Assembly: GCF_001941625.1 (NCBI RefSeq)
Contig: NZ_CP016076.1
Span: 5,048,249-5,112,248 of the forward strand
From: Actinoalloteichus fjordicus
GTDB lineage: Bacteria; Actinomycetota; Actinomycetes; Mycobacteriales; Pseudonocardiaceae
DNA: 64,000 bases
Direction of reading: 5' to 3'
Every line of letters begins with the position of its first letter. Positions within the stretch are counted from its first letter, which is position 1. The translations under genes were made by a program, and so were the position numbers. Of the stretch, positions 8,849-22,232 are shown in pieces. The notes beneath the pieces are model-generated. The model was not told the origin of the DNA, ran no database searches, and saw only the letters and a list, made by a program, of their open reading frames with translations.

Positions 8849-10234
8849 TCAGCGCGCCCTGGCCACCTCGTACACGGCCGAACCGACCAGTTCGAGGGAG
8901 ACCTGCAGCCGTTCGTTGCTGACGTTGCCCGCCACGGTGTCCTCCGGCGTGTGATAGACGGGCTCCAGCAGGTGCGGTCCCGCCTCCCCTCGCCAGCTGA
9001 AGTTGGCCGCCGCGATCCCGCGCTCGTGGAACGGGACGTGGTCGCTGCCGCCGCGCGCCGTGGGGCCCGCGACGTCGGCCAGGTAGCCCAGTCGGGACGC
9101 GGCCTGGGCGACCGTGGCGGTGGCGAGGTTGTCCGCGCCGTCGACGGATAAGAGCCAGTACAGGTCCGCAGGCGGGTGGCTGGTGGCGACCATGTCGTTC
9201 TGGAAGCACGCGGCGATCCGACCTGCGGCATGGTCGTCGAGCTGGTTCACGTAGTAGCGGGAGCCGATCAAACCCTGCTCCTCCGAGCCCCAGAGCGCGA
9301 ACCGCAGCGCCTTCTGGGTCGGCAGGCGCCGCAGGACGCGAGCCAGTTCCAGGCAGAGCGCCGAGCCGCTGGCGTCGTCGTTGGCGCCGGGCGAACCGGG
9401 CACCGAGTCGTAGTGCGCGCCCACCATGACGACCTCGTCTCCGGCGGGAAGGGAGGCAGGTCGTTCCGCGAGCACGTTGTACGAGGTGAGACCGGTGTGC
9501 GCCGTGACGATCACCCGCAGGCGCACCGGCCCGGCGACCAGCCGTCGACGCAGCCACTCGCCGTGGGCCTGGCCGAGACCGAGCACCGGCACCCCGACGG
9601 GCGCCGCCAGGGTGGGCAGGAACGCGCCTGCCTTGCGCTCCGGATCGGCGGACGCGGCGATCAGCAGCACGCCTGCCGCGCCGCGTTCGACGGCGCCGCG
9701 CACCTGAGCGTCCCGGTCGGCGGTCCGGTGGTCGATCAGGGCGAACTGTCCGGTGACGTCTCGACCGGAGTAGTCGGTGTCGTTCCCGACTCCCCCGCCG
9801 CGCACGTCCACCACGGCGGCCTGGACCTCCGTGTCGAATGCGCCCTGCGGAGAGGCGCTGGCCTGCCATCTCTCGCCGTCGGGCAGGACGAGGTCGGCGA
9901 GGTACTTGTCCGCGACGGGGAAGGGCTGGCGGGTGACCTGATAACCCAGCTCCTCGAACCGCGCGGCGGCGTAGTCGGCGGCGCGGTGCTCGGACTCGGT
10001 GCCGCCGATCCGAGGGCCGATGGTCCCGGCGAGATGCTGGATGTGGGTCAGGGCTCGCCGGGCGTCGACCGAGGCCGCCACCGCACGGTCTCCGAGCCCG
10101 AGCGTCGGCGCGGAGCCCGCACCCGGCCGCACCCTCGGCGCGGCGAACGCGTTCGAGGTGGTGGCGCCGACCATGGCGAACGCCGCCAGTGCGGCCGCTC
10201 CCCCGATGAGATCGCGGCGCTTGAGTCCTGACAT
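8849..10234 (-). CDS. Tat-exported M28 family metallopeptidase (aminopeptidase type) with PA domain
   Basis: A predicted extracellular zinc aminopeptidase. The 461-residue protein starts with a twin-arginine signal (SGLKRRDLIGGAAALAAFAM, then cleavage near NAFA). A PA (protease-associated) insert lies around residues 130-220. The M28 core shows the metal and catalytic residues: HYDSVPGSPGANDDASGSA (His and Asp), EEQG (Glu pair), the Asp of CFQNDMV and the final His of VYHTPEDT. The frame extends to 10282, but ATG at 10234 puts the Arg pair at the right distance. It is divergent from the siderophore reductase gene. Confidence 0.9.
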   Translation of the reverse strand: MSGLKRRDLIGGAAALAAFAMVGATTSNAFAAPRVRPGAGSAPTLGLGDRAVAASVDARRALTHIQHLAGTIGPRIGGTESEHRAADYAAARFEELGYQVTRQPFPVADKYLADLVLPDGERWQASASPQGAFDTEVQAAVVDVRGGGVGNDTDYSGRDVTGQFALIDHRTADRDAQVRGAVERGAAGVLLIAASADPERKAGAFLPTLAAPVGVPVLGLGQAHGEWLRRRLVAGPVRLRVIVTAHTGLTSYNVLAERPASLPAGDEVVMVGAHYDSVPGSPGANDDASGSALCLELARVLRRLPTQKALRFALWGSEEQGLIGSRYYVNQLDDHAAGRIAACFQNDMVATSHPPADLYWLLSVDGADNLATATVAQAASRLGYLADVAGPTARGGSDHVPFHERGIAAANFSWRGEAGPHLLEPVYHTPEDTVAGNVSNERLQVSLELVGSAVYEVARAR

Positions 10235-10603
10235 CCGACCACTCCCCGCCCCGAGCGCGATCCGCTCGCAGAATTCGACCAAAAGTCACCGTGTGTAGCC
10301 ATCAACCAAAATTCGGCACATCGTCACACGAACAGGTGCCCAAATTTGGAATCTACGGCGCGGGAAATCGACTGACAAGCATCGCTGCGTTCACGAGCAG
10401 CGGTTAGTTCCCCACTGGAGTGACACCGATCAGGGGAGGCGGGTTCGAAGGCGCAGGCGGACGGTCCCCGCCTGCGGCGCGGCGGCGAGCCGCGATCGGC
10501 GACCGACCGGCCTGCTCGCGAATCGCCCCCGGCGGGGCATGTTAGGGTGCCCTTAGTTCCTGGGGACGTATCGGCAAGACCGAAGGAGAGGCGACACCGG
10601 TCG
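10235..10603. other. Divergent promoter region with no gene
   Basis: This 369-bp region separates the M28 peptidase (minus) from the siderophore-interacting protein (plus). It contains an IdeR-like box near its right end and A/T-richer stretches on the left side. I see no convincing small gene. Confidence 0.5.
10542..10560 (+). promoter_or_regulatory. Putative IdeR/DtxR iron box
   Basis: TTAGGGTGCCCTTA is a near-perfect inverted repeat (one mismatch) beginning with the TTAGG of the actinobacterial IdeR/DtxR operator. Over 19 bp it matches about 10 positions of the TTAGGTTAGGCTAACCTAA consensus, so the site is degenerate. It lies 44 bp upstream of a siderophore-interacting protein gene, which is the kind of gene IdeR represses when iron is plentiful. 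Confidence 0.5.
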
Positions 10604-11446
10604 ATGGGCATCGCGCAGCAGGAGATCCGCGTCCTGCGTTACGAGCTGCGGCCTCGGCTGCTCCAGGTGACCAGGGTGGTTCGCATCACTCCGCGAACCA
10701 CGCGGATCACGTTGGCGGGCGACGACCTCGACGGCTTCCAGACCAACGACTACGCCGACCACGTCAAACTGTGCTTCCCGGAGCCGGGCGCCGAACTGCC
10801 CACGATGCCCACCCTCGGCGAGCGAGGCATCGTCCCGCCGCCGACGGACGGGCCGCAGCCGATCTTCCGGGACTACACGGTGCGACGCTTCGACCCCGAG
10901 GCAGGCGAGCTGGACATCGACTTCGTTCTGCACCCGCACGGCATCGCGGGACGCTGGGCCACCGACGCCGTCCCCGGCGCTCGCCTCGGCGTACTCGGGC
11001 CGCGCGGTTCGCACCTGGTGCCGAACGACTTCGACTGGTATCTCCTCGCGGGCGACGAGACGGCGCTGCCCGCCATCGGGCGCCGCCTGGCCGAGCTCGC
11101 CGAGCTGCACCCGACCGCCCGGGTGCAGGCCTTCGTCGAGGTCGACGGCCCCGCCGAGGAGCAGGACCTGCGTCGTCCGCCCGACACCCGACTGACCTGG
11201 CTGCACCGCGGCGGCGCCGCGGCGGGCGGGCGCGAGCTACTGCACGAGGCGCTCTCGGCGTTCACCACGCCTGCGGGCGCGGGTTACGTCTGGGTCGCGG
11301 GCGAGTCCGGCGACCTCAAGCCGATCCGCCGTCATCTACGGTCCCTCGGTCTCAACCGCAGGCATTACAAGGTCGACGGCTACTGGAAGCGCGGCGTGGT
11401 CAATCATGATCACCATGCCGAGGACGACGGTGACGCCGAGGCGTGA
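10604..11446 (+). CDS. Siderophore-interacting protein (FAD-dependent ferric-siderophore reductase)
   Basis: Releases iron from imported ferric siderophores by reducing it with NAD(P)H through FAD. The 280-residue protein has the SIP family layout: an N-terminal FAD-binding barrel with the motif RDYTVRRFDP (Arg-x-Tyr-Thr-x-Arg) around residue 85-95, the Gly-rich GPRGSH, the YLLAGDETALPAIGRRL block, and the C-terminal SIP domain ending in YWKRGVVNHD. The start ATG at 10604 follows a GAAGGAGAGG ribosome site. A degenerate iron box lies upstream, consistent with iron repression. No siderophore synthesis genes are in the window; the B12-type ABC transporter at 18-21.5 kb is separate. Confidence 0.93.
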   Translation: MGIAQQEIRVLRYELRPRLLQVTRVVRITPRTTRITLAGDDLDGFQTNDYADHVKLCFPEPGAELPTMPTLGERGIVPPPTDGPQPIFRDYTVRRFDPEAGELDIDFVLHPHGIAGRWATDAVPGARLGVLGPRGSHLVPNDFDWYLLAGDETALPAIGRRLAELAELHPTARVQAFVEVDGPAEEQDLRRPPDTRLTWLHRGGAAAGGRELLHEALSAFTTPAGAGYVWVAGESGDLKPIRRHLRSLGLNRRHYKVDGYWKRGVVNHDHHAEDDGDAEA

Positions 11447-11461
11447 GCCGTCGAAAGCGGT

Positions 11462-11496
11462 GAACGGGACGCCCGAGCGCGTCGGACGTCCCGTTC
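11462..11496. terminator. Bidirectional hairpin terminator
   Basis: GAACGGGACG and CGTCCCGTTC form a perfect 10-bp stem; the 15-base loop holds an inner CCGA/TCGG stem. It sits exactly between the convergent siderophore-interacting protein gene (stop 11446) and gltD (stop 11507). Confidence 0.75.
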
Positions 11497-11506
11497 GGTG
11501 CTCTCG

Positions 11507-13004
11507 TCAGACCACGGCCAGCGGAAGGGCCGTGGGGTGTACCGGCGACGGCAGGATCGAGTCGCCGGTCAGGTACGAGTCGACCGCGTTGGCCACCGAA
11601 CGGCCTTCGGCGATGGCCCAGACCACGAGCGACGCACCCCGGTGGGCATCGCCGCAGACGAAGACTCCCGGCGCGCTGGTCTCCCAGTTCGAGCCGCAGC
11701 CGATGGTGCCCCGGCCGGACAGCGAGATCCCCAGCTCGTCCAACAGGGGCATCGGCTCGACGCCCTCGAAACCGATCGCCAGCAGCACCAGGTCGCAGGG
11801 CAGCCGATCAACCTCGGCGGAGGCGGGCACCACCCGCCGCACGCCCTGTTCGTCGCGCTGCACCTTCACCCGCCGCAGCTCGATCTCGCGGACGTGCCCG
11901 GCCTCGTCGCCGATGAAGCGTTCCACGGCGACCTCGTATCGCCGCTCGCCGCCCTCCTCGTGCGCCGGGTAGTTGCGCAGGATCAGCGGCCAGCTCGGCC
12001 ACGGCGACCGCGCGTCGTCTCGCGCTGTGGGCGGCTTCGGGTACTGGTCGAGCTGAAGGACGCTCGCCGCCCCCTGCCGATGCGCCGTGCCCAGACAGTC
12101 GGCACCGGTGTCCCCGCCGCCGATGATCACGACGTGGCTGCCCTCGGCGCTGATCGACGTCGGTCCGTCGCCCTCGCACTCCCGATTGGCAGGCACCAAG
12201 TGCTCCATCGCCAGGTGCACGCCGGTCAGCTCCCGCCCGACGATGTCCGGGGCGTCCCGACCGCGCAGCGCGCCGACGGCCAGCACGACCGCGTCGTAGT
12301 CGGCGCGCAGCTGCTCGACGGTGAGGTCAACACCGACCTCGCATCCGGTCACGAACCCGGTGCCCTCGGCCCGCATCTGCGCCAGCCGCCGGTCCAGGAC
12401 GCGCTTCTCCATCTTGAACTCGGGAATGCCGTAGCGGAGCAGGCCGCCCAGCCGGTCGTCCCGCTCGAAGACGGTGACGTCATGACCGGCTCTGGTGAGC
12501 TGCTGAGCTGCGGCGAGCCCTGCGGGTCCCGAGCCGACGACGGCCACCCTCCTGCCGGAGGAGATCGTCGCGGGCTGCGCGGCCACCGACCCGTTGTCCC
12601 AGTTCACGTCCGCGATGCTCTGCTCGACGCGCTTGATCGCGACCGCGCCGCCCGCCAGCGGCGACACCGCGAGCACGCAGCCCGCCTCGCAGGGCGCGGG
12701 GCAGAGCCTGCCGGTGAACTCAGGGAAGTTGTTGGTGGCGTGCAGCCGCTCGCCCGCCTCGGTCCACTGACCGCGCCGGACGAGGTCGTTCCACTCCGGG
12801 ATCAGGTTGCCCAGCGGGCAGCCCGTCGTCTCGGAATGACAGAACGGAATGCCGCAGTCCATGCACCGGGCAGCCTGGGTGCGGACCTCGTCGTCCCGCC
12901 GCTCCGGTGGCAGCGCGGCGTAGACCTCCTGCCAGTCGCCCAGCCGCTCGTCGACGGGACGCTTGCCCGGCTCAGTCCTGCCGTGCTTGAGAAAGCCGTG
13001 TGGA

Positions 13005-13012
<8 letters not shown>
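11507..13012 (-). CDS. gltD: Glutamate synthase, small (beta) subunit
   Basis: Supplies electrons from NADPH through FAD and iron-sulfur clusters to the large subunit GltB, which makes glutamate from glutamine and 2-oxoglutarate. The 501-residue protein has the two N-terminal cysteine clusters [16 protein letters not shown] and [10 protein letters not shown], the FAD-binding [17 protein letters not shown], and a second Rossmann unit [15 protein letters not shown] for NADPH. GTG at 13012 ([12 protein letters not shown]) is the usual start in this family; it overlaps the end of gltB by 8 nt, so the two are translated from one transcript. A hairpin terminator follows. Confidence 0.96.
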
Positions 13013-17648
<4,636 letters not shown>

Positions 17649-17846
17649 GAACAGACCTCCCTCGTCGTCCTGTCGGCTTGGATCAAGCCGGTGGTGGGTG
17701 GTCGGGACGACGGTGGCCCGCGGTTAATGCGCCCGTAACCTGGGATGGGCGATCAGTACATGGGACTGTAACAGCCATGTGAATAATTACGAGACCCTCG
17801 AAAGTGATCCTCGCCATGCATGGTAACGCTTTGGCATACTGAACCG

Positions 17847-17867
17847 ATACCACAGATCACCTGGTAT
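17847..17867. promoter_or_regulatory. Operator-like inverted repeat upstream of gltB
   Basis: ATACCA and TGGTAT form an inverted repeat with a 9-base spacer in an unusually A/T-rich patch (17750-17880) between gltB and the riboswitch. A further palindrome CCATGCATGG lies at 17814-17823 and two GTAAC pentamers at 17768 and 17823. Such a layout suggests control of gltBD transcription, but I cannot assign the regulator; a clean GlnR box is not visible. Confidence 0.35.
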
Positions 17868-17919
17868 TTCAGCGCTTCCAGCCAGGTTACCGTGCGCCGT
17901 CGCGACAGGCGTTTCGCCT

Positions 17920-18062
17920 GGTAGGGTCCGCTCGCCAGCAGGTCAACCGCCTGCAGGCGCCTCCAGATGGCCGAAGTCCGGTGCGAGTCCGGCGCTGTGC
18001 CGCAACTGTAATGCCCCGTCTCGGGGACGAGCCAGGTCGACCACCGGAGCGCGACGCCAACA
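17920..18062 (+). ncRNA. Cobalamin riboswitch
   Basis: The leader of the btuF-like gene contains the conserved adenosylcobalamin riboswitch core: GCCGAAGTCCGGTGCGAGTC, then CGGCGCTGTGCCGCAACTGT, and after a short GC stem the GAGCCAGGTCGACC element corresponding to the 3' side of the core. Order and spacing match the family (Rfam RF00174). About 100 bp separate it from the GTG start, enough for an expression platform. Binding of B12 should switch off the transporter genes downstream. Outer limits are approximate. Confidence 0.9.
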
Positions 18063-18159
18063 CTCCCGACGCAGGGGTTAACGCGTCCACCGGATCATCG
18101 TCTCCCACGGTCCTGCGGATCGCCGTCTACCCGACGTCGGCCGAGCACGAGGAACCGCT

Positions 18160-19146
18160 GTGATCAACTCGAACCCGCAGGCGCCCCTCGGCGCCACCCG
18201 CCGACGCCCGCATCGCGGGCCCGCCGCGCTGCTGCTCCTGGCGCTGGTGGGGGTGCTGGGACTCACGGGCTGCGCGAGCCGCGAAGAGTCCGTCGACACC
18301 TCGGCGGAGCAGGTCGACGGCGACTTCCCGGTGGAGGTCTCCGTCGCAGGCGGCGCGCCGGTCACCATCGACCGACGGCCCGTCCAGATCGTCTCGCTCA
18401 GCCCCAGCGCCACCGAGATGCTCTTCGCCATCGGCGCGGGCGATCAGGTCATCGCCGTCGACGACAACTCGGATTACCCGCCGGAGGCGCCGACCAGCGA
18501 CCTCTCCGGCTTCTCTCCCAGCCCCGAGGCCGTCGCCGACCAGAATCCGGACCTGGTGGTCGCCTCCGCCGACTCCGAGGGGCTCGTCGAGGGCATGGGC
18601 GCCGTGGACGTGCCGGTGCTGCTGCTCCCGGCCGCCGAGGACCTGTCCGACACCTACGCCCAGATCGAGGCCCTCGGCGAGGCCACCGGCCACGCCGAGC
18701 CTGCCCGCGCCCTCGCCGCCGACCTGGAGAACCAGATCGACGAGATCGTGGCCGCAGCCGAGGTCCCCGAAGGACTGAGCTTCTACCACGAGGTGACCGA
18801 GGACCTCTACAGCGTCGGATCGGCGACCTTCATCGGCCAGATCTACGGCTTGTTCGGCATGACCAACATCGCGGACGAGGCAGCCGGGGGCGGCGACTAC
18901 CCACAGCTCGCGAACGAGTTCGTCGTCGACGGCAATCCCGATCTGATCTTCCTGGCCGACGTCGACTGCTGCGGACAGTCCGCCGAGACGATCGCCGAAC
19001 GTCCCGGCTGGGAGACGATGACCGCAGTCCAGACGGGTGCTGTCGTGCTGCTCGACGACGACGTGGCCTCCCGCTGGGGCCCTCGAGTGGTGGAGTTCGT
19101 CGACGCCGTCGCCGAGGCCGCAGGCACCACCGAACAGTCCGGCTGA
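18160..19146 (+). CDS. btuF: Cobalamin (or siderophore-type) ABC transporter substrate-binding lipoprotein
   Basis: A binding lipoprotein that captures substrate outside the membrane for the BtuCD-type transporter encoded downstream. The 328-residue precursor has a basic N-terminus, a hydrophobic stretch and lipobox LTGC near residue 36. The mature part has the two-lobed helical-backbone fold of cluster A-II proteins, including QIVSLSPSATEMLFAIGAG and a C-terminal RPGWETMTAVQTGAV. The cobalamin riboswitch upstream makes B12 or a cobamide the likely substrate, although the protein family alone would allow ferric siderophores. The start is GTG at 18160. It is followed, after a repeat-containing gap, by the permease gene. 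Confidence 0.88.
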   Translation: MINSNPQAPLGATRRRPHRGPAALLLLALVGVLGLTGCASREESVDTSAEQVDGDFPVEVSVAGGAPVTIDRRPVQIVSLSPSATEMLFAIGAGDQVIAVDDNSDYPPEAPTSDLSGFSPSPEAVADQNPDLVVASADSEGLVEGMGAVDVPVLLLPAAEDLSDTYAQIEALGEATGHAEPARALAADLENQIDEIVAAAEVPEGLSFYHEVTEDLYSVGSATFIGQIYGLFGMTNIADEAAGGGDYPQLANEFVVDGNPDLIFLADVDCCGQSAETIAERPGWETMTAVQTGAVVLLDDDVASRWGPRVVEFVDAVAEAAGTTEQSG

Positions 19147-19315
19147 TCCCGACCCGCCCAGGCCGTGACGGCGTCGGGCGCGGGCCGACCGCCGCCCGCA
19201 GGCCTGCCGACGTGCCGAGCCGGTAATTGCAGGCCAAGGAAGTCGGGAGGGCGGCAGGCGACGGACGGCGGCAGGTGACGGAGCACAGCCGGCTACCACC
19301 CGTCGGTCTGGTCCG

Positions 19316-19420
19316 CGGCTGTCAGACCGGCGGCTGTCTGTGCGCGGCTGTCTGTGCGGCGGCGGTCAGGCCGACGGCTGTCTGTGCGGCGGCGGTCTGT
19401 GCGCCGGCTGTCCGTGCGGG
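19316..19420 (+). repeat. Imperfect tandem repeat between btuF and btuC
   Basis: About five copies of a CGGCTGTCTGTGC-like unit (variants CGGCTGTCAGAC, CGGCTGTCCGTGC) alternate with GGCGGCGGT spacers. The array lies in the 513-bp gap between the substrate-binding and permease genes, an unusual gap inside such an operon. All reading frames across it are Arg- or Cys-rich low-complexity sequence, so it is probably noncoding. Confidence 0.55.
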
Positions 19421-19659
19421 GGGGTGGCGCCTTGGCCCTCCGAACCGCAGCCGTCATCACCGGCTCGGACGGCCCTGACACCACCGACCAGCTCCCGTCC
19501 GCGCAGGGCGCCCGACGACCAAGGCGCCCGACATACTCGGGCCCGCCGCTGCCGACCGGCCGGATGAAGATCGAGGCGGCGGCGCCCGACAGCGCCTCCC
19601 GCCTGCTCTCGTCCCCGAACAGCCGGACCGCCCGCCCGAGAAGGAGTCCCGAGCCCGCC

Positions 19660-20751
19660 GTGAGCACCTCCGACCCGCATCGGGGCCGCCGGACCGCATC
19701 CGCCGACTCGGCCCCGCCCGTCGCCGTGCTGCCTCGCCCCACCCGACTGCGGCCGCGACATCTCATCGTCGGCACCGCCGCGCTGCTGGCGGTGGTCACG
19801 GTCTCGGTGCTGATCGGCGCGGTCGACCTCGGCCCGACACGGGTGCTCGCCGAGATCGCCGCCCAGTTGACCGGCGGCGTCTCCCCGCTGTCGGAACGAG
19901 AGGCAGCCATCCTCTGGCAGCTCCGCGTTCCGAGGGTGGTGCTCGCCTGCCTGGTCGGCGCAGCGTTGGCTTCGGCAGGTGCCGCGTTCCAGGGTGTCTT
20001 CCGCAATCCCCTGGCGGACCCGTACCTGCTCGGTGCGGCTGCGGGCGCCGGGCTGGGCGCCACACTCGCGCTCACCGTTCTGCCCAGCACCGCAGACTGG
20101 GTCCTCGGCCCGGTCCAACTGGCGGCCTTCATCGGCTCGCTGGGTGGCGTCAGTCTGGCCTGGCTGCTGGGCCGATCGGCGGCGGCTGGGTCGGCGACGC
20201 TCGTTCTCGCTGGTGTCGCGGTCGCCTCCTTTCTGACGGCGGGACAGACGCTGGTGCAGCAACTGCACACCGAGGATCTACGGCGGATCTACGCCTGGGT
20301 GCTCGGCGGGGTCAGCACGACCGGCTGGCACGACGTGCTGCTGGTCCTGCCGTACGTGGTGTTCTGCTCTGCGGTGTTGTGCGCCTGCGGACGGCTGCTG
20401 GATCTGCTCGGAGTCGGCGATGAGGAGGCCACCGCCCTCGGGGTGCGACCCGGCCGGGTACGCCTGGCCGTACTGGTCGCGGCCTCGCTGGCGACGGCCG
20501 CCGCCGTGTCCGTGGCCGGACTGATCGGCTTCGTCGGCATCGTGGTGCCGCATCTGGTACGGCTGATGGTGGCGAGCAGTTACCGGGTGGTCGTGCCGCT
20601 CTCCCTTCTGGGCGGCGGCGCGTTCCTGGCCGCCGCAGACGTGGTGGCTCGAACGGTGGTCGCCCCCGCCGAGCTGCCTATCGGAGTGATCACCGCCTTC
20701 GCAGGCGCCCCCTTCTTCGCCCTCATACTGCGAACGAGGAGTCGAGGATGA
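19660..20751 (+). CDS. btuC: FecCD/BtuC family ABC transporter permease
   Basis: The membrane channel of the B12-type importer. The 363-residue protein from GTG 19660 has a soluble 45-residue N-terminus, then about ten hydrophobic segments. Family motifs include LWQLRVPRVVLACLVGAALA, GAAFQGVFRNPLADPYLLG near the start, GLIGFVGIVVPHLVRLM and AELPIGVITAFAGAPFFALIL at the end. The frame is open much further upstream, but that extension crosses the tandem repeat and is low-complexity. A possible AAGGAG ribosome site lies 13 nt before GTG 19660. Its stop overlaps the ATPase start by ATGA. Confidence 0.92.
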   Translation: MSTSDPHRGRRTASADSAPPVAVLPRPTRLRPRHLIVGTAALLAVVTVSVLIGAVDLGPTRVLAEIAAQLTGGVSPLSEREAAILWQLRVPRVVLACLVGAALASAGAAFQGVFRNPLADPYLLGAAAGAGLGATLALTVLPSTADWVLGPVQLAAFIGSLGGVSLAWLLGRSAAAGSATLVLAGVAVASFLTAGQTLVQQLHTEDLRRIYAWVLGGVSTTGWHDVLLVLPYVVFCSAVLCACGRLLDLLGVGDEEATALGVRPGRVRLAVLVAASLATAAAVSVAGLIGFVGIVVPHLVRLMVASSYRVVVPLSLLGGGAFLAAADVVARTVVAPAELPIGVITAFAGAPFFALILRTRSRG

Positions 20752-21536
20752 CGGCACTGAGCATCACCGGCCTGACCGTGAGCTATCGGACCGGCCCGGT
20801 GTTGACCGATGCGGTCGCCACCGTCGGCGTGGGCGACTGGCTCGGAGTGATCGGCCCCAACGGCGCAGGCAAATCGACCCTCCTCAAAGCCGTCGCCGGC
20901 CTGGTGCCTCATCAGGGCTCGGTGACCGTCGATGATCGCCCGCTACACACGATGACCACTCGCGAGCGAGCCAGGGCGATCGGCTACTCCCCGCAGATCC
21001 CCCAGATCCCTCCCGGCATCTCCGTCACCGACTACGTACTGCTGGGCCGCGCCCCGTACCTGCCCGCGCTGGGCAGGGAGGGCCGTCGAGATCTCGCGGT
21101 GGTCGGCGATGTGCTCCTGAGGCTGGACCTCGTGTCGCTGGCTGATCGCGAGCTGCGAACCCTCTCCGGTGGAGAACGGCAACGGGCCGTGCTCGCCAGG
21201 GTGCTCGCCCAACAACCCCGCCTGCTCCTGCTGGACGAGCCGACCACCGGCCTCGACGTCGGCCATGCGCAGGCACTTCTGGAGCTGGTGGATCGGCTGC
21301 GCATCGAGGACGGGGTCACCGTCGTCAGCACGCTGCATGATCTGACCCTCGCGGGGCAGTACTCCACGCGCCTGCTCCTGTTGGATCACGGGCGGGTGGT
21401 GGCGGACGGCGCACCTCAGGACGTCCTGACCGAGTCGCTGCTCGCCGCGCACTATGACGCCACGGTCGCCGTCGTGACTGCTCCCGATGGCAGCCGAGTC
21501 GTCGCCCCGGTCCGTGGTCACACGACGGGGCCGTGA
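20748..21536 (+). CDS. btuD: ABC transporter ATP-binding protein, FecE/BtuD type
   Basis: Hydrolyses ATP to drive the B12-type importer. In 262 residues it shows Walker A GPNGAGKST, the Q-loop in GYSPQIPQIPPGISV, the signature LSGGERQRAVLARVLAQQ, Walker B LLLLDEPTTGLD and the switch His in TLHDLTLAGQ. Start overlaps the permease stop by 4 nt (ATGA), so the pair is translationally coupled. No cobalamin biosynthesis gene follows; the next gene is on the opposite strand. Confidence 0.95.
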   Translation: MTALSITGLTVSYRTGPVLTDAVATVGVGDWLGVIGPNGAGKSTLLKAVAGLVPHQGSVTVDDRPLHTMTTRERARAIGYSPQIPQIPPGISVTDYVLLGRAPYLPALGREGRRDLAVVGDVLLRLDLVSLADRELRTLSGGERQRAVLARVLAQQPRLLLLDEPTTGLDVGHAQALLELVDRLRIEDGVTVVSTLHDLTLAGQYSTRLLLLDHGRVVADGAPQDVLTESLLAAHYDATVAVVTAPDGSRVVAPVRGHTTGP

Positions 21537-21593
21537 CAGGCCGTGCCCCATGCTCGCATCGGTCGTGTCGGGAACATGGAGTTCGGCCCGGTT

Positions 21594-22148
21594 TCAGCAG
21601 ATCGCCCGCGCCGTGCCGGACTCGGTCGAGACGAACGAGCGCCGTGTGCCGGGACGGCGGGGCAGGCCCCGTACGGCGACCACCGCCGGCTCTTTCCGAG
21701 CGGGAGTGGACCCGGACATCCTCACCGGGTGGCGAACCGCACCGGCACGGACGTCGATCAGCACCGCCACCATGACGCAGGCCGAGCCGAAGGGGACCGG
21801 ACGTAGCGATATCGACGCACGCCGTGTGCACGCCGACGCAAGGTTGGCGGGCGGCCACGCGCGACGAACGCCTGCGGTCGGCGTGACGCCGTGGCTCGGG
21901 CCGCCCGCCGGGCGCAGGCTCTCGGCGGCCGCCAGCCGGCTGCGGAGCACGAAGATCGTCGAGCCTGCGGGGAGGCGGCGGATGCGTCGAGCCGCCTCGG
22001 CGATGTCGGAGACACGGCAGTCGATCGTGCAGCGCCCCGTGCAGGAGGCGACACAGGCGATGCAACCGGGAGGAGCGCGTCCCGGCCACGGCACGGGCGG
22101 GAGCACCGCGAGAGCCGACCCGGCGCCGGAGGCGATCGAGAACAGCAT
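21594..22148 (-). CDS. Unrecognised 184-residue protein with a Cys cluster, next to a LexA box
   Basis: I do not recognise this protein. The frame has very high third-position G+C (roughly 90% over the first 75 codons, somewhat lower later), better than the overlapping frames on either strand, which supports coding. The N-terminus is mildly hydrophobic (MLFSIASGAGSALAVLPPV), followed by a cysteine cluster CIACVASCTGRCTIDC at residues 29-44 and a charged helix DIAEAARRIRRL. The second half is Arg/Ser/Pro-rich. There is no in-frame start upstream of ATG 22148. A perfect SOS box lies about 63 bp upstream, so DNA damage may induce it. It converges with btuD. Confidence 0.45.
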   Translation of the reverse strand: MLFSIASGAGSALAVLPPVPWPGRAPPGCIACVASCTGRCTIDCRVSDIAEAARRIRRLPAGSTIFVLRSRLAAAESLRPAGGPSHGVTPTAGVRRAWPPANLASACTRRASISLRPVPFGSACVMVAVLIDVRAGAVRHPVRMSGSTPARKEPAVVAVRGLPRRPGTRRSFVSTESGTARAIC

Positions 22149-22204
22149 GGGTACGAAGTCGACGGGGAGAGACGGCGTGGGAGGCGCTGTGTTCTGACAT
22201 GATT

Positions 22205-22232
22205 CGATGATCGAACACGTGTTCGATCATCG
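22205..22232. promoter_or_regulatory. LexA (SOS) box within a 28-bp perfect palindrome
   Basis: The centre, TCGAACACGTGTTCGA at 22211-22226, fits the actinobacterial LexA operator TCGAAC-N4-GTTCGA exactly; symmetry extends to 28 bp in total. It lies upstream of the minus-strand Cys-rich ORF. A plus-strand target is possible but no credible gene begins there before 22880. A TetR-type operator is the main alternative reading. Confidence 0.75.

Noticed and set aside
17768-17840. GlnR-type nitrogen box upstream of gltB
   Set aside because: Two GTAAC pentamers are present, but neither is followed at the right spacing by a good GAAAC half-site.
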